64,000 nucleotides of DNA. Origin: Roseateles depolymerans (GTDB lineage Bacteria; Pseudomonadota; Gammaproteobacteria; Burkholderiales; Burkholderiaceae_C). How positions within the stretch are numbered: position 1 is the stretch's first letter; every line of letters begins with the position of its first letter. The notes beneath the pieces were generated by a model. It did no database searches and was not told the origin of the DNA. It saw nothing but the letters and a program-made list of their open reading frames with translations. The stretch spans positions 62,001 through 126,000 of the forward strand of contig QFOD01000008.1 of assembly GCA_003241055.1 (NCBI GenBank), read 5' to 3'. The position numbers and the translations under genes are program-made. Positions 42,764 through 51,938 of this stretch are shown in pieces.

Positions 42764-45154
42764 ATGCGCTGGCCCGCCTGGCTGAACCTGCGCCGCCTCG
42801 AAGGCCGCATCGTCGCGCTGTTCCTGGGCCTGCTGCTGCTGGTGCAGCTGCTGAGCTTCGGCGCCATCCGCATCGGCATCGAGCGCAATGCCGACAAATC
42901 CATCGCCGCCGAGCTGCAGACCGGTGACCGCCTGCTGCGCCGCATGCTCGAGCAGCGCGCCGAACAGCTGCGCGGCGCGGCTGAGCTGCTGGCGATGGAC
43001 TACGGCTTTCGCAGCGCGGTGGGCCTGTCGCTGGCCGAGCGGGACACGGTCGAGACCATCAAGGACGCGCTGACCAACCAGGGCGAGCGCGTCGGCGCGG
43101 CCGTGGTGGCCTATTTCGACGACCAGCGCCACCTCGTCACCGCCACCGCGCCCAGCGCCGAGCCCTTCGCGGCCGAGCTGGAGGCGCTGATCGCCAGCAA
43201 GGACGGCAGCCTGCTGTCCGTGCAGGGCCGGCAGGTCTACCAGCTCGTGGCCGTGCAGGTGCGCACGCCGGCGCCGGTGGGCTGGGTGCTGATGGGCTTC
43301 GCGCTCGACCGGCGGGTTCTGGACGACCTCAAGGCCCTGTCCGAACTCGACAGCGTCGTGCTGTTCCAGGTGCCGGGCCGGCCCTGGCACGACATCGTCG
43401 GCACGCTGGAGAACGGGCCCGGCGAGGCGCTGCGCGCCCGGCTGGAGCCGCAGGCGCCCGAGGGCGTGATGGACCTGGACGGCGAACGCGTGCGGGCCCA
43501 CTTCGTGCCGCTGCTGCAGGGTCGCCAGCAACTGGGCGTCGTGCTGATGCGCTCGCTGGACGCGGCGCTGGCGCCCTATCGCCAGCTGCAGCTCACGCTG
43601 CTCGCGCTGACGCTGCTGGGCGTGGTGATCTTCGCGGCGCTCAGCGTGCTGCTGGCCCGCGGCCTCAGCGGCCCCATCACCACGCTGTCTGCGGCGGCGC
43701 GGCGGCTGGAGGACGGCGACTACGCCACCCCGATCGCCGATGTCTCGCAGCTGGAGGAGGTGGGCAAGCTGGCCGTCGCGCTGGAGGCCATGCGCGAGGG
43801 CATACGCCGGCGCGACGCGCAGGTGAACAACCTCGCCTACGTGGACCAGCTCACCCACCTGCCCAACCGTGCCCGCTTTGCCGAGCTGCTGCAGCAGCAG
43901 CTGCAACAGCCCGAGGCATCCGGCGCGGTGCTGATGCTGGACCTGGACCGCTTCAAGCACGTCAACGACGTGCTAGGCCAGGCCGTGGGCGACCGCCTGC
44001 TGCAGGCCGTGGCCGAGCGGCTGCGGGCGTTGAGCCAGCCCACCGGGGCCACGCTGGCGCGGCTGTCGGGCGACGAGTTCGCGCTGCTGCTGGCCGGCAC
44101 CGACGCCCGCGCCGCCAGCGAGGCTGCGCTCGGCATCCTGCGCGACTTCGAGCAGCCGCTGCAGCTGGACAACACCACCATCGACCTGGGTGCGGGCATA
44201 GGCATCGTCCGCTATCCCGAGCACGGCACCGACGTCGCCACGCTGCTGGGCCGGGCCGAGCTGGCGATGTACGCCGCCAAGGCGCAGCAGTGCGGCAGCC
44301 TGATCTACAGCCCGCAGCTGGACGCCGGCAGCGAGGAGCTGCTGTCGCTGCGCTCCGAGCTCAAGCAGGCGGTGGAGAACGGCGAGCTGCGCATGTACCT
44401 GCAGCCCAAGGTGGACCTGCAGCGCGGGCGGGTGCTCGGCGCCGAGGCGCTGGTGCGCTGGCAACACCCGACCCGCGGCCTGGTGCCGCCCATGCAGTTC
44501 ATTCCGTTCGCCGAGAAGACCGGCGACATCCGCCTGCTCAGCGCCTGGGTGCTGCAGCGCGCCGCCGAGTTCTCGCGCGAGGCGCTGGATGCCGGGCTGA
44601 GCCTGCGGCTGTCCGTCAACCTGTCCACCCGCGACCTGATGGACCAGGACCTGCCCGCCAAGATCGAGGCCCGGCTCGCGCCGCTGCAGGTGCCCCCCGC
44701 CACGCTGTGCCTGGAGATCACCGAGAGCGCCATCATGGACGACCCCGAGCGGGCACTGTCCACGCTGGAGCAGCTCAGCGCGATGGGCTTCAAGCTGTCC
44801 ATCGACGACTTCGGCACCGGCTACTCCTCGCTGGCCTATCTGAAGCGCCTGCCGGTCAACGAGCTCAAGATCGACAAGAGCTTCGTGATGGCGATGGAGC
44901 GCGACATGAACGACGTGCGCATCGTGCGCTCCACCGTCGAGCTGGCGCACAACCTGGGCCTGAGCGTCGTGGCCGAAGGCCTGGAGAACGTGAAGGCCTG
45001 GGCCATGCTCGAGCGCCTGGGCTGCGACGAAGGCCAGGGCTACTACATCGCCAAGCCCATGCCGCAGGAGCAGTTCATCGCCTGGGTGCAGGCCTGGCAG
45101 GCGCCCGATACGCGGGCCGTCTCCACCGACACGGTGCTGGGCCAGCTGGGCTGA
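42764..45154 (+). CDS. Membrane GGDEF-EAL protein (c-di-GMP signalling)
   Basis: The 796-residue product has an N-terminal membrane helix (about 15-35), a periplasmic double-CACHE-like sensor domain (to about 280), a second helix and HAMP (about 285-345). A GGDEF domain follows whose active-site motif is SGDEF (435-439), and then an EAL domain (EALVRWQHP from 561). The EAL part keeps its catalytic residues (CLEITESAIMDD, SIDDFGTGYSSLAYLKRLPV, VVAEGLEN). It is probably a phosphodiesterase. The first Gly of GGDEF is Ser, which some active cyclases tolerate, so dual activity is possible. Confidence 0.9.
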   Translation: MRWPAWLNLRRLEGRIVALFLGLLLLVQLLSFGAIRIGIERNADKSIAAELQTGDRLLRRMLEQRAEQLRGAAELLAMDYGFRSAVGLSLAERDTVETIKDALTNQGERVGAAVVAYFDDQRHLVTATAPSAEPFAAELEALIASKDGSLLSVQGRQVYQLVAVQVRTPAPVGWVLMGFALDRRVLDDLKALSELDSVVLFQVPGRPWHDIVGTLENGPGEALRARLEPQAPEGVMDLDGERVRAHFVPLLQGRQQLGVVLMRSLDAALAPYRQLQLTLLALTLLGVVIFAALSVLLARGLSGPITTLSAAARRLEDGDYATPIADVSQLEEVGKLAVALEAMREGIRRRDAQVNNLAYVDQLTHLPNRARFAELLQQQLQQPEASGAVLMLDLDRFKHVNDVLGQAVGDRLLQAVAERLRALSQPTGATLARLSGDEFALLLAGTDARAASEAALGILRDFEQPLQLDNTTIDLGAGIGIVRYPEHGTDVATLLGRAELAMYAAKAQQCGSLIYSPQLDAGSEELLSLRSELKQAVENGELRMYLQPKVDLQRGRVLGAEALVRWQHPTRGLVPPMQFIPFAEKTGDIRLLSAWVLQRAAEFSREALDAGLSLRLSVNLSTRDLMDQDLPAKIEARLAPLQVPPATLCLEITESAIMDDPERALSTLEQLSAMGFKLSIDDFGTGYSSLAYLKRLPVNELKIDKSFVMAMERDMNDVRIVRSTVELAHNLGLSVVAEGLENVKAWAMLERLGCDEGQGYYIAKPMPQEQFIAWVQAWQAPDTRAVSTDTVLGQLG

Positions 45155-45218
45155 CCGGGCTGACCCGCAGCGCGCTCAAGCCGGCCGACCGCGGGGCAAG
45201 CCCGGGCCGGCCTCGGGC

Positions 45219-47270
45219 TCACCAGACCTTGCAGTGCTGGCCGGCGGGCTTCACCAGTTTGGCACCCGGCTTGCAGGCAAAGGCCTGCTGGAACTCCGGC
45301 ATGTTCACCGCCACGCCGTTGATGCGCCAGCGGCCCGGCGAATGCGGGTCCACCTTGGCATGCAGGCGGGCCATCTCGGGGCGCACCTCGTTGCAGTCCC
45401 ACTGCGCGAAGCCGACGAAGAAGCGCTGCTCGGGCGTGAGGCCGTCACGCGATTCGGCGGTCTTGCCCACCATGTGCGCCTTCCAGGCCTCCCAGGCCAG
45501 CACCAGGCCGCCCAGGTCGGCCAGGTCCTCGCCCAGCGTCAGCTTGGAATTGATCTTGATGTCGTCCACCACCGGGTAGGTGGCGTACTGGTCGGCCACG
45601 CAGGCGGCGCGGTGCTCGAACTCCTTCGCGTCCTTCTTGGTCCACCAGTCCTTCAGATTGCCCTGGCCATCGAACTGGCGGCCTTCGTCGTCGAAGCCGT
45701 GGGTCAGCTCGTGACCTATGGTGCCGCCGGTGTTGCCGTAGTTGGGCGCGTCATCCAGCTTGGCGTCGTACAGCGGGGCCAGCAGCACGGCCGCGGGGAA
45801 GTTGATGTCGTTCATCTGCGGGTCGTAGTAGGCATTCACCGTCTGCGGCGTCATGCTCCACTCGCCGCGGTCCACCGGCTGGCCGATCTTGGCCAGGCGG
45901 CGGCGCGCCTCGAAGACGTTGCCGCCCACCACGTTGTCGAAGAAGCCGGCACGCGACACGCTGAACGCGCCGTAGTCACGCCAGCGGTCGGGGTAGCCCA
46001 CCTTGTTGACGATGGCGTGCAGCTTCTCGATCGCGCGGCCCTTGGTCACATCGCTCATCCAGGCCAGGCCCTGGATGCTCTTCTCCATCGCGGTCTCGAT
46101 CTCGGCCGTCATCTGCTGCGTGGCGGCCTTGAGCTCGGGCGTGAAGTTGCGCGCCACGAACTCCTGGCCCAGCGCCTCGCCCAGCTGTGCGTCCACCAGC
46201 TGCACGCAGCGCTTCCAGCGCGGCTTGAGCTGGGGCGCGCCCGTCATCGCCTGGCCGTAGAAGTCGAAGTTGGCCTGCACGAAGCCGCTGTCCAGCGCCG
46301 GCGCCAGGCTGCTGGCCAGCTGCCAGCGCAGATAGGCCTTCAGGTCGGGCAGCGAGGTCTTGGCCAGCTGCGTGTTCAGCGCCTTGAAGAAGGTCGGCTC
46401 GGTGACGTTGTAGGTGTCCAGCCCGGCCGGCAGGCCCAGCGCCGAGCGGTAGGCGGCCCAGTCGAAGCCGGGGGTCAGGGCTTGCAGGCCGCGCGCGTCG
46501 TACTTGTGGAAGGTCTTGTAGGGGTCGCGCTTGTCCACCTTGCCCAGCGAGGCCTTGGCCAGCGCGGTCTCCAGCACCAGCACCCGGGTCGCCTGCGCCT
46601 TCGCAGCGGCCGGCGCATCGCCCAGCAGCTCGAAGATGCGGGCCACATGGGCCTGGTACTGGGCCCGCAACGCGCGGGTCTTGGCGTCCTGCTTCAGGTA
46701 GTAGTCACGCTCGGGCAGGCCCAGGCCGCCGGCGCTGGCGAAGGCGATCTGCTGGGTCGCGTCGGCAAAGTCCTGCGCGGCACTGAAGCCGAACAGCAGG
46801 CGCTCGCCGCCCGCGGCGGGCTGCAGCGCGGCCAGCAGCGCCGGCAGCTGGCGCTTGTCCTGCAGCGCCGCGATGCGCTCCAGCAGCGGCTGGATGGGCT
46901 TGAGGCCGGCGGCCTGCACCGCGCCTTCGTCCATGCAGGCAGCGAAATAGTCGCCCAGCTTGGCCTGGTTGACGCTGCGGCCCTCGGTCGCGGTGGCCAG
47001 CTTGTTCAGCACGCCCCACAGGTAGCGCTGGTTCTCGTTGGCCATCTTGGCGTAGACCGACCAGCGCGACTGGTCCGCCGGGATGGGGTTCTTCTCGCTC
47101 CAGCGGCCGCAGGCGTAGCGGTAGAGGTCTTCGCAGGGATCGACGCTGCGGTCCATCACCGTGGTGTCCAGGCTGGGGGTGTAGGGCAGCGCGTCCAGCG
47201 GGCCTTCGGCCGGCGCCTGGGCCTGGGCCAGTCCGGCCCACAGCAGGGCGGGCAGCAGCAATCGTTTCAT
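45219..47270 (-). CDS. M13 family zinc metallopeptidase (neprilysin/PepO-like)
   Basis: The 683-residue product has a signal peptide (MKRLLLPALLWAGLAQAQA). The M13 N-terminal domain follows (SVDPCEDLYRYACGRWSEKN), then the peptidase domain with zinc motif HELTH at 520-524. The third ligand is in the GEDLADLGG motif, and NAYYDPQMNDINFPAAVL is the substrate-binding NAYY segment. It is an exported oligopeptidase. ATG 47270 gives the signal peptide; longer frames overlap the divergent dehydrogenase. Confidence 0.93.
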   Translation of the reverse strand: MKRLLLPALLWAGLAQAQAPAEGPLDALPYTPSLDTTVMDRSVDPCEDLYRYACGRWSEKNPIPADQSRWSVYAKMANENQRYLWGVLNKLATATEGRSVNQAKLGDYFAACMDEGAVQAAGLKPIQPLLERIAALQDKRQLPALLAALQPAAGGERLLFGFSAAQDFADATQQIAFASAGGLGLPERDYYLKQDAKTRALRAQYQAHVARIFELLGDAPAAAKAQATRVLVLETALAKASLGKVDKRDPYKTFHKYDARGLQALTPGFDWAAYRSALGLPAGLDTYNVTEPTFFKALNTQLAKTSLPDLKAYLRWQLASSLAPALDSGFVQANFDFYGQAMTGAPQLKPRWKRCVQLVDAQLGEALGQEFVARNFTPELKAATQQMTAEIETAMEKSIQGLAWMSDVTKGRAIEKLHAIVNKVGYPDRWRDYGAFSVSRAGFFDNVVGGNVFEARRRLAKIGQPVDRGEWSMTPQTVNAYYDPQMNDINFPAAVLLAPLYDAKLDDAPNYGNTGGTIGHELTHGFDDEGRQFDGQGNLKDWWTKKDAKEFEHRAACVADQYATYPVVDDIKINSKLTLGEDLADLGGLVLAWEAWKAHMVGKTAESRDGLTPEQRFFVGFAQWDCNEVRPEMARLHAKVDPHSPGRWRINGVAVNMPEFQQAFACKPGAKLVKPAGQHCKVW

Positions 47271-47403
47271 GGCAGAACCTGAATGGAATGGGATCGCCGC
47301 ATTGTGCGGCTCGGCCCGCACCGGGCGCTTCGTCATGCCGGGCCGCCCCAGGCCCAATCCCCAGCGCGCCGCTCGCCGCCGCCGCTGGGTCATGATGCGC
47401 GCC

Positions 47404-48348
47404 ATGACCGCCGACCGTCTCACCCTGCTGCTGCTCGTCAACGTCGCCGCCGAACACAAGGCCTTGCTGCTGGAGCGTTTCCACATCATCGACGCCGCCG
47501 ATACCGCCAGCCGCGCGACGGCCATCGCCACCCAGGGCGCCGGCGTCGACCTCGTGCTGACCAATGGCGCCACGGGGCTGCGCGCCGACGAGATCGAACG
47601 CCTGCCACGCCTGCGCCTGCTCGCCGCGCTGGGCGCCGGCTACGAGAACCTGGACGTGGCCGCCGCCAAGGCGCGCGGCATCGCCGTCTGCAATGGCGCC
47701 GGCACCAACGACGACTGCGTGGCCGACCACACGCTGGCGCTGCTGCTGGCCAGTGTGCGGGCGCTGCCGCAGCAGGGCACGGCCCTGCGTGCCGGCATCT
47801 GGCGCGACGACCTGCCGCTGTACCCGCAGTTCGGCGGGCGCCGGCTGGGCATCGTCGGCCTGGGCACGATAGGCCTGAAGATCGCCGCCCGCGCGGCCGC
47901 CTTCGGCATGGAGATCGGCTATCACAACCGCCGCCCGCGCAGCGATGCCGGCACGGCGCGCTACTTCGACAGCGTGGCCGCGCTGGCCGGCTGGGCCGAC
48001 GATCTGGTCGTCGCCACGCCCGGCGGCGCCGGCACCCGCCACATCGTCGACGCCGCGGTGCTGCAGGCGCTGGGCGCTGGCGGCCACGTGGTGAACATCG
48101 CGCGCGGCTCCTGCGTGGACACGCAGGCGCTGGCCGAGGCGCTGGCGGCCGGCACCATCGCCGGTGCGGCGCTGGACGTCTACGAGAGCGAGCCGCGCCC
48201 GCCGCAGGCGCTGGTGGGCCTGCCCAACGTCATCCTCACCCCGCACGTGGCGGGCTGGTCGCCGCAATCGGTGCGCGCCACCGTCGTGAACTTCATCGCC
48301 AACGTCGACGCGCTGCTGCGCGGCGAGCCGCTGCGCACGCCGGTCTGA
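47404..48348 (+). CDS. D-2-hydroxyacid dehydrogenase (glyoxylate/hydroxypyruvate reductase type)
   Basis: The 314-residue product has the NAD(P) motif RRLGIVGLGTIGLKIAARAA (about 146-165). The arginine site is in VVNIARGSCVDTQALAEALA, the catalytic Glu in LDVYESEP and the His in ILTPHVAGWSP. This is the D-isomer-specific 2-hydroxyacid dehydrogenase layout, closest to GhrB-like reductases. ATG 47404 is used; ATGs at 47392 and 47395 are in frame. Confidence 0.88.
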   Translation: MTADRLTLLLLVNVAAEHKALLLERFHIIDAADTASRATAIATQGAGVDLVLTNGATGLRADEIERLPRLRLLAALGAGYENLDVAAAKARGIAVCNGAGTNDDCVADHTLALLLASVRALPQQGTALRAGIWRDDLPLYPQFGGRRLGIVGLGTIGLKIAARAAAFGMEIGYHNRRPRSDAGTARYFDSVAALAGWADDLVVATPGGAGTRHIVDAAVLQALGAGGHVVNIARGSCVDTQALAEALAAGTIAGAALDVYESEPRPPQALVGLPNVILTPHVAGWSPQSVRATVVNFIANVDALLRGEPLRTPV

Positions 48349-48349
48349 C

Positions 48350-49840
48350 TCAGGTGGGCAGCCACAGCCGCTGGTACAGCGGCGAGCGGCAGGACAGCCG
48401 CCCATCCAGCGTACGCAGGCCCACCCGCTCCATCAGCGTGGGCTGGGCCGGCTGGGCCAGCAGCGACACCCCCAGGCCCAGCCGGTGCGGCTGCGGCGAC
48501 CAGCTCAGGCCTATGGCCTCGGCCAGCGTGGGCAGCACGTCCACATGGGTGAACTGGCGCTGCAGGTCGGGCGCCGGCAGCGGGCGGCCTTCCGCGTCAT
48601 AGCGCGCCAGCGCATGGAAGACGGTGCGGCCACGGGCCGCATCGCCCTGCAGCTCGCCGGTCAGCAGCGGCATGGGCGTGATGTGGTCGCCCATCACCCA
48701 GACCACCTTGGGCCGACCATCGGCCTGGGCGACGAAGCGCTCCACCAGGCGCGCGACCACGCGGTCGCTGCAGCGCAGCGCGCCGCGCATGATGACGGCG
48801 GGTTCCAGGTCGTCCTCGTCCTGGTCCAGCGCCGCACCGCAGCCGGGATCGCGCGCACCCATGGGCCCGTGGGTGTCCACGGTCAGCAGCATGCTCATGC
48901 GCGGCCGGTCGCCGTCGCGCGGGCGGCGCATGTCCTGCCAGGCCTGCTCGGTCAGGGCGCTGTCCAGCAGCCCCCAGCCCTGCGGCGGCACCGGCACGCC
49001 GCGCGCCTTCCATTGCTCGGCACCGAACTGGCGCGTGACCCCGTGGTCGGCCAGGAACTGCCCCTTGCCGGCGAACTTCAGCGAGGCCCCGCCGTAGAAG
49101 GAGATGTCCCAGCCCTGCTCGGCCAGCAGGTCGGTCAGGCAACGGCCCTGCGGGAAGAAGCGCTGGCTGTACTCCATCGCGTTGTGGCTCATCAGGCCCA
49201 CCGGCTTGAGCGGCAGGCCGCACAGCGAGCTGAACATGCCGCCCACCGTCCAGCTCGCGCCGCTGAGGTTGTGCAGATCGCCCAGCGTCTGGAACTCCTC
49301 CTGCAGCACGCTGAGCTGAGGCAGCAGCGGTTGGCGCACCTGGCGGGGGTGGGTGTAGTCCTCGTCCAGCGATTCGATGTAGACCATCAGGATGTCGGGC
49401 TTGCGCGCCGGGGCCTGCAGCGTCACCTCGCCCGGGTCCACGTAGTAGCGGGCCAGGTAGTCGGCGCCCGACGGGTCGGGCAGGCAGGGGTCGATGACCG
49501 TGGCGTTCACCGACACCACCGCACCGCCGCCCAGCAGGGCCCACATCAGCAGCCGCAGGCCGCGGCGGCGGCCGCGCAGCAGGAACAGCGTCAGCGCCGT
49601 CAGCGCCAGCACCGCCGCCAGGCAGCGCGCTGCCCGCGACAGCATGCGGGGGTCGGCGTAGTCCAGGCCCCCGTGCTGCAGGTGGAACAGCAACTGGTCC
49701 GGCGTGACCAGGCCGAGATAGGTGCGCAGGAACCAGGTCGCACCGACCACGGTCCAGAGCAGGAACACGACGAGACCGGCCAGGCCGGCTTGCGGGCGGA
49801 CGCGCGGGGCGGTCCAGGACTGAAGGCTTGCAGACAGCAT
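48350..49840 (-). CDS. Membrane sulfatase-like transferase (LTA synthase/OpgB-like)
   Basis: The 496-residue product has about three to four N-terminal membrane helices (to about 115), then a periplasmic alkaline-phosphatase-superfamily domain. The nucleophile region is NLSGASWTVGGMFSSLCGLP (Thr/Ser nucleophile, about 192-211). Metal motifs follow, ILMVYIESLDEDY and VWVMGDHITPMPL, with HVDVLP near the end. This resembles phosphoglycerol transferases OpgB/MdoB (periplasmic glucan decoration) and LTA-synthase-type enzymes. The acceptor is unknown. Confidence 0.8.
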   Translation of the reverse strand: MLSASLQSWTAPRVRPQAGLAGLVVFLLWTVVGATWFLRTYLGLVTPDQLLFHLQHGGLDYADPRMLSRAARCLAAVLALTALTLFLLRGRRRGLRLLMWALLGGGAVVSVNATVIDPCLPDPSGADYLARYYVDPGEVTLQAPARKPDILMVYIESLDEDYTHPRQVRQPLLPQLSVLQEEFQTLGDLHNLSGASWTVGGMFSSLCGLPLKPVGLMSHNAMEYSQRFFPQGRCLTDLLAEQGWDISFYGGASLKFAGKGQFLADHGVTRQFGAEQWKARGVPVPPQGWGLLDSALTEQAWQDMRRPRDGDRPRMSMLLTVDTHGPMGARDPGCGAALDQDEDDLEPAVIMRGALRCSDRVVARLVERFVAQADGRPKVVWVMGDHITPMPLLTGELQGDAARGRTVFHALARYDAEGRPLPAPDLQRQFTHVDVLPTLAEAIGLSWSPQPHRLGLGVSLLAQPAQPTLMERVGLRTLDGRLSCRSPLYQRLWLPT

Positions 49841-49952
49841 CGGCGGCGAGTCTCACGACGCCGCTTTGCTGTCACCCCGCCCGACTGTTACGCAGTGTTG
49901 GGCCGTCGTAAAAAAGACCTGGCCGCCCCAGGGCGATGCGGGAAGACCCCGA

Positions 49953-50456
49953 TCAGCGCGGCGCCGATGCCGCGGCGGCCGCTGGCGCCGGACAGTGCGA
50001 GGCCACCGCCTGGCCCTTCAGAAAGCCCCGCCGCACGCCGCCGGCCACGATGGAGGCGGTCACCAACCGGGAATAGCGCTCGGCGCCGCTGAGCTTGCGC
50101 ACCCAGCCGCGAAACGGCACCACACCCTCGGCCGTGCGCTGCAGCGCGCCGGTGGCCACATCCTCGCCGCGTTCCAGCAGGCCCGGGCCGCCCTCGCCCG
50201 GCGGGCTGTCGAGATCCGGGCCCAGCACCTCGTCCAGCGCCTTCACGGCCGCCGCCAGACCGGCACAGCTCGGGTCGGCGGGCGGGCCGTAGGGCGCCTG
50301 CTGTGCGGCCCGCAGCACCTCCGGGATGTTGGCGCGCACCAGGTTGAAATCGCTCAAGGGCGTGGTGGCCGCCGTCGAGACCTTTTGGGTTTGCGGGGCC
50401 GAGCAGGCGGCCAGGGCCAGCACCACCACAAGACCCAGGGATCGGGGACAAGTCAT
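49953..50456 (-). CDS. Small lipoprotein, unknown function
   Basis: The 167-residue product has a lipoprotein signal (LVVVLALAAC, Cys about 18). The mature region has a glycine-rich stretch and a basic WVRKLSGAERYSRLVTASIV helix, then an Ala-rich tail. Homologous small lipoproteins occur in Burkholderiales without known role. It is upstream of the OpgB-like gene on the same strand (112-bp gap) and divergent from the Hcp-like gene. Confidence 0.65.
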   Translation of the reverse strand: MTCPRSLGLVVVLALAACSAPQTQKVSTAATTPLSDFNLVRANIPEVLRAAQQAPYGPPADPSCAGLAAAVKALDEVLGPDLDSPPGEGGPGLLERGEDVATGALQRTAEGVVPFRGWVRKLSGAERYSRLVTASIVAGGVRRGFLKGQAVASHCPAPAAAAASAPR

Positions 50457-50574
50457 GCCCCATCATCGCCTGAGCAGGGGACAGCAGGCCCTGCGGGCTC
50501 CCCCAGTGCCCCCACGCCCGCCGACCATGGCGGCCCGGCCCCGCATGCGGGCCCTGCTCTGGAAAGGACTCCCC

Positions 50575-51267
50575 ATGAACGCACTCTCCCGCGGGCTGCG
50601 CGCCGCCCTGATGCTGCTGAGCCTCGGCGTCGGCAGCGCGGCGTTTGCTGCCAACAGCTACTTCCTGCAGATCCCCAACATGCCAGGGGACTCCACCGTC
50701 AAGGGTCACGAGGACTGGACGGTGATCGACTCGTTCTCGTGGGGCGTGTCCAACACCGACGGGGGCAAGGCCGCCTTCGACGACCTCGGCTGGACGCAGC
50801 GCGTCGACAGCTCCACGCCGCTGCTGTTCGTCGCCGTTGCCACCGGCACGCACCTGGGCAAGGTCACGCTCGACGTGCTGCTGCCCGGCACGCAGCTGTC
50901 CTTCTTCCAGATGATCTTCGAGGGCAGCGTCGCCACGCAGCTCTCACTGGCCGGCAGCGGCGACATCCCGCAGGCCAGCGCGGCCATCAGCTCCGGCACC
51001 CGCGTGACGATGCGCTACCGGCCGCAGGATGCCAAGGGCGGCTTCGGCCCGTGGGTGGAGGGGGTGTTCAACCTGAGCACCAACACGCCCACCATCACCT
51101 TCGAGGGCGACCCGACGGTGCTGAGCGGCCTGTTCGCCAGTGGCGCCGCCGTGAACTTCGATGCCTCGGCCATCACCATGGTGCCCGAACCGGCCACCGC
51201 AGGCCTGCTGCTGGCCGGCCTGGGGCTGACGGGCGTCTGGCGGCTCAGCCGCCGGCGCCGCGCCTGA
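50575..51267 (+). CDS. Hcp-family (type VI tube-like) protein with PEP-CTERM sorting tail
   Basis: The 230-residue product has a Sec signal peptide (about 1-25) and an Hcp-like beta-barrel domain, starting NSYFLQIPNMPGDSTVKGHE with DSFSWGVSN. It ends in a PEP-CTERM signal at residues 203-230: VPEPATAG, a hydrophobic helix, then RLSRRRRA. Classical Hcp proteins of T6SS have no signal peptide, so this one is exported by Sec and processed by an exosortase, probably as a surface or EPS-associated protein and not a T6SS component. AAAGGA precedes ATG 50575. It overlaps the convergent PAP2 gene by 23 bp. Confidence 0.85.
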   Translation: MNALSRGLRAALMLLSLGVGSAAFAANSYFLQIPNMPGDSTVKGHEDWTVIDSFSWGVSNTDGGKAAFDDLGWTQRVDSSTPLLFVAVATGTHLGKVTLDVLLPGTQLSFFQMIFEGSVATQLSLAGSGDIPQASAAISSGTRVTMRYRPQDAKGGFGPWVEGVFNLSTNTPTITFEGDPTVLSGLFASGAAVNFDASAITMVPEPATAGLLLAGLGLTGVWRLSRRRRA

Positions 51268-51922
51268 GGCGCCACGGGCCGACCTGGGCAGCCAGCACCG
51301 TGGCCGCCCAGCACAGCCAGCCGGTCCACATCGTGTGGCTGGGGTAGTGAGCGCCGCGCACCATCTGGCCCAGGCCGTAGATCACGCCCAGCACCACCAC
51401 GGCCACGCCCCAGGCCCGCGCCGCACGCGGGTAGGCGCGCGCCAGCGCCCAGGCACCGGCCAGGTAGGCAAACGCGGCGCTCGCATGGCCGGACGGAAAG
51501 CAGTGCCCGCCACCGCCGTCGCGCTGGCCCCAGGCCCAGTGCGACACGTATTGCGCCGCACCGCCGAACTCGGTCAGATCCCAGGGGCAGCTGGTCAGGC
51601 TGGCGCGCTTGATCAGCGAGATCAGCGCCAGGCACACCAGCGTCGTCACCAGCCACCAGGTGCGCTCGCGCCGGCTCAGGGCCGGCAGCAGGCGCGGCAC
51701 CAGGTTGACCGCGACGATGAAGACCATGGCCGCATACGACACCAGGCGGCCACCCTCGTGGATCAGCGACTTCGTGACCCACAGGTCGCGCCAGGCAAAG
51801 CCCTGGGCGTCGCCGACCAGCCGCATGGCCCAGAGATCGAGGCCGCTGGCATCCCAGGCCAGCAGAAGAACGAGGGCCAGCACGGGCCAGCGCAGGGTTT
51901 GGAGATTCAGCATCGGACGCAT
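51245..51922 (-). CDS. PAP2-family phosphatase (membrane)
   Basis: The 225-residue product has about five to six membrane helices. The PAP2 motifs appear as KRASLTSCPWDL (KxxxxxxRP-like), CFPSGHASAAFAYLAG (PSGH) and RGAHYPSHTMWTGWL (SRxxxxxHxxxD-like). Such enzymes dephosphorylate lipid phosphates (undecaprenyl pyrophosphate, phosphatidylglycerol phosphate or lipid A). The last motif ends in HTMWTG without the usual Asp, so activity is likely but not certain. Its start lies 16 bp from the divergent kdsD start. Confidence 0.85.
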   Translation of the reverse strand: MRPMLNLQTLRWPVLALVLLLAWDASGLDLWAMRLVGDAQGFAWRDLWVTKSLIHEGGRLVSYAAMVFIVAVNLVPRLLPALSRRERTWWLVTTLVCLALISLIKRASLTSCPWDLTEFGGAAQYVSHWAWGQRDGGGGHCFPSGHASAAFAYLAGAWALARAYPRAARAWGVAVVVLGVIYGLGQMVRGAHYPSHTMWTGWLCWAATVLAAQVGPWRLRRGAGG

Positions 51923-51938
51923 TGTCTACACTGCCCCG

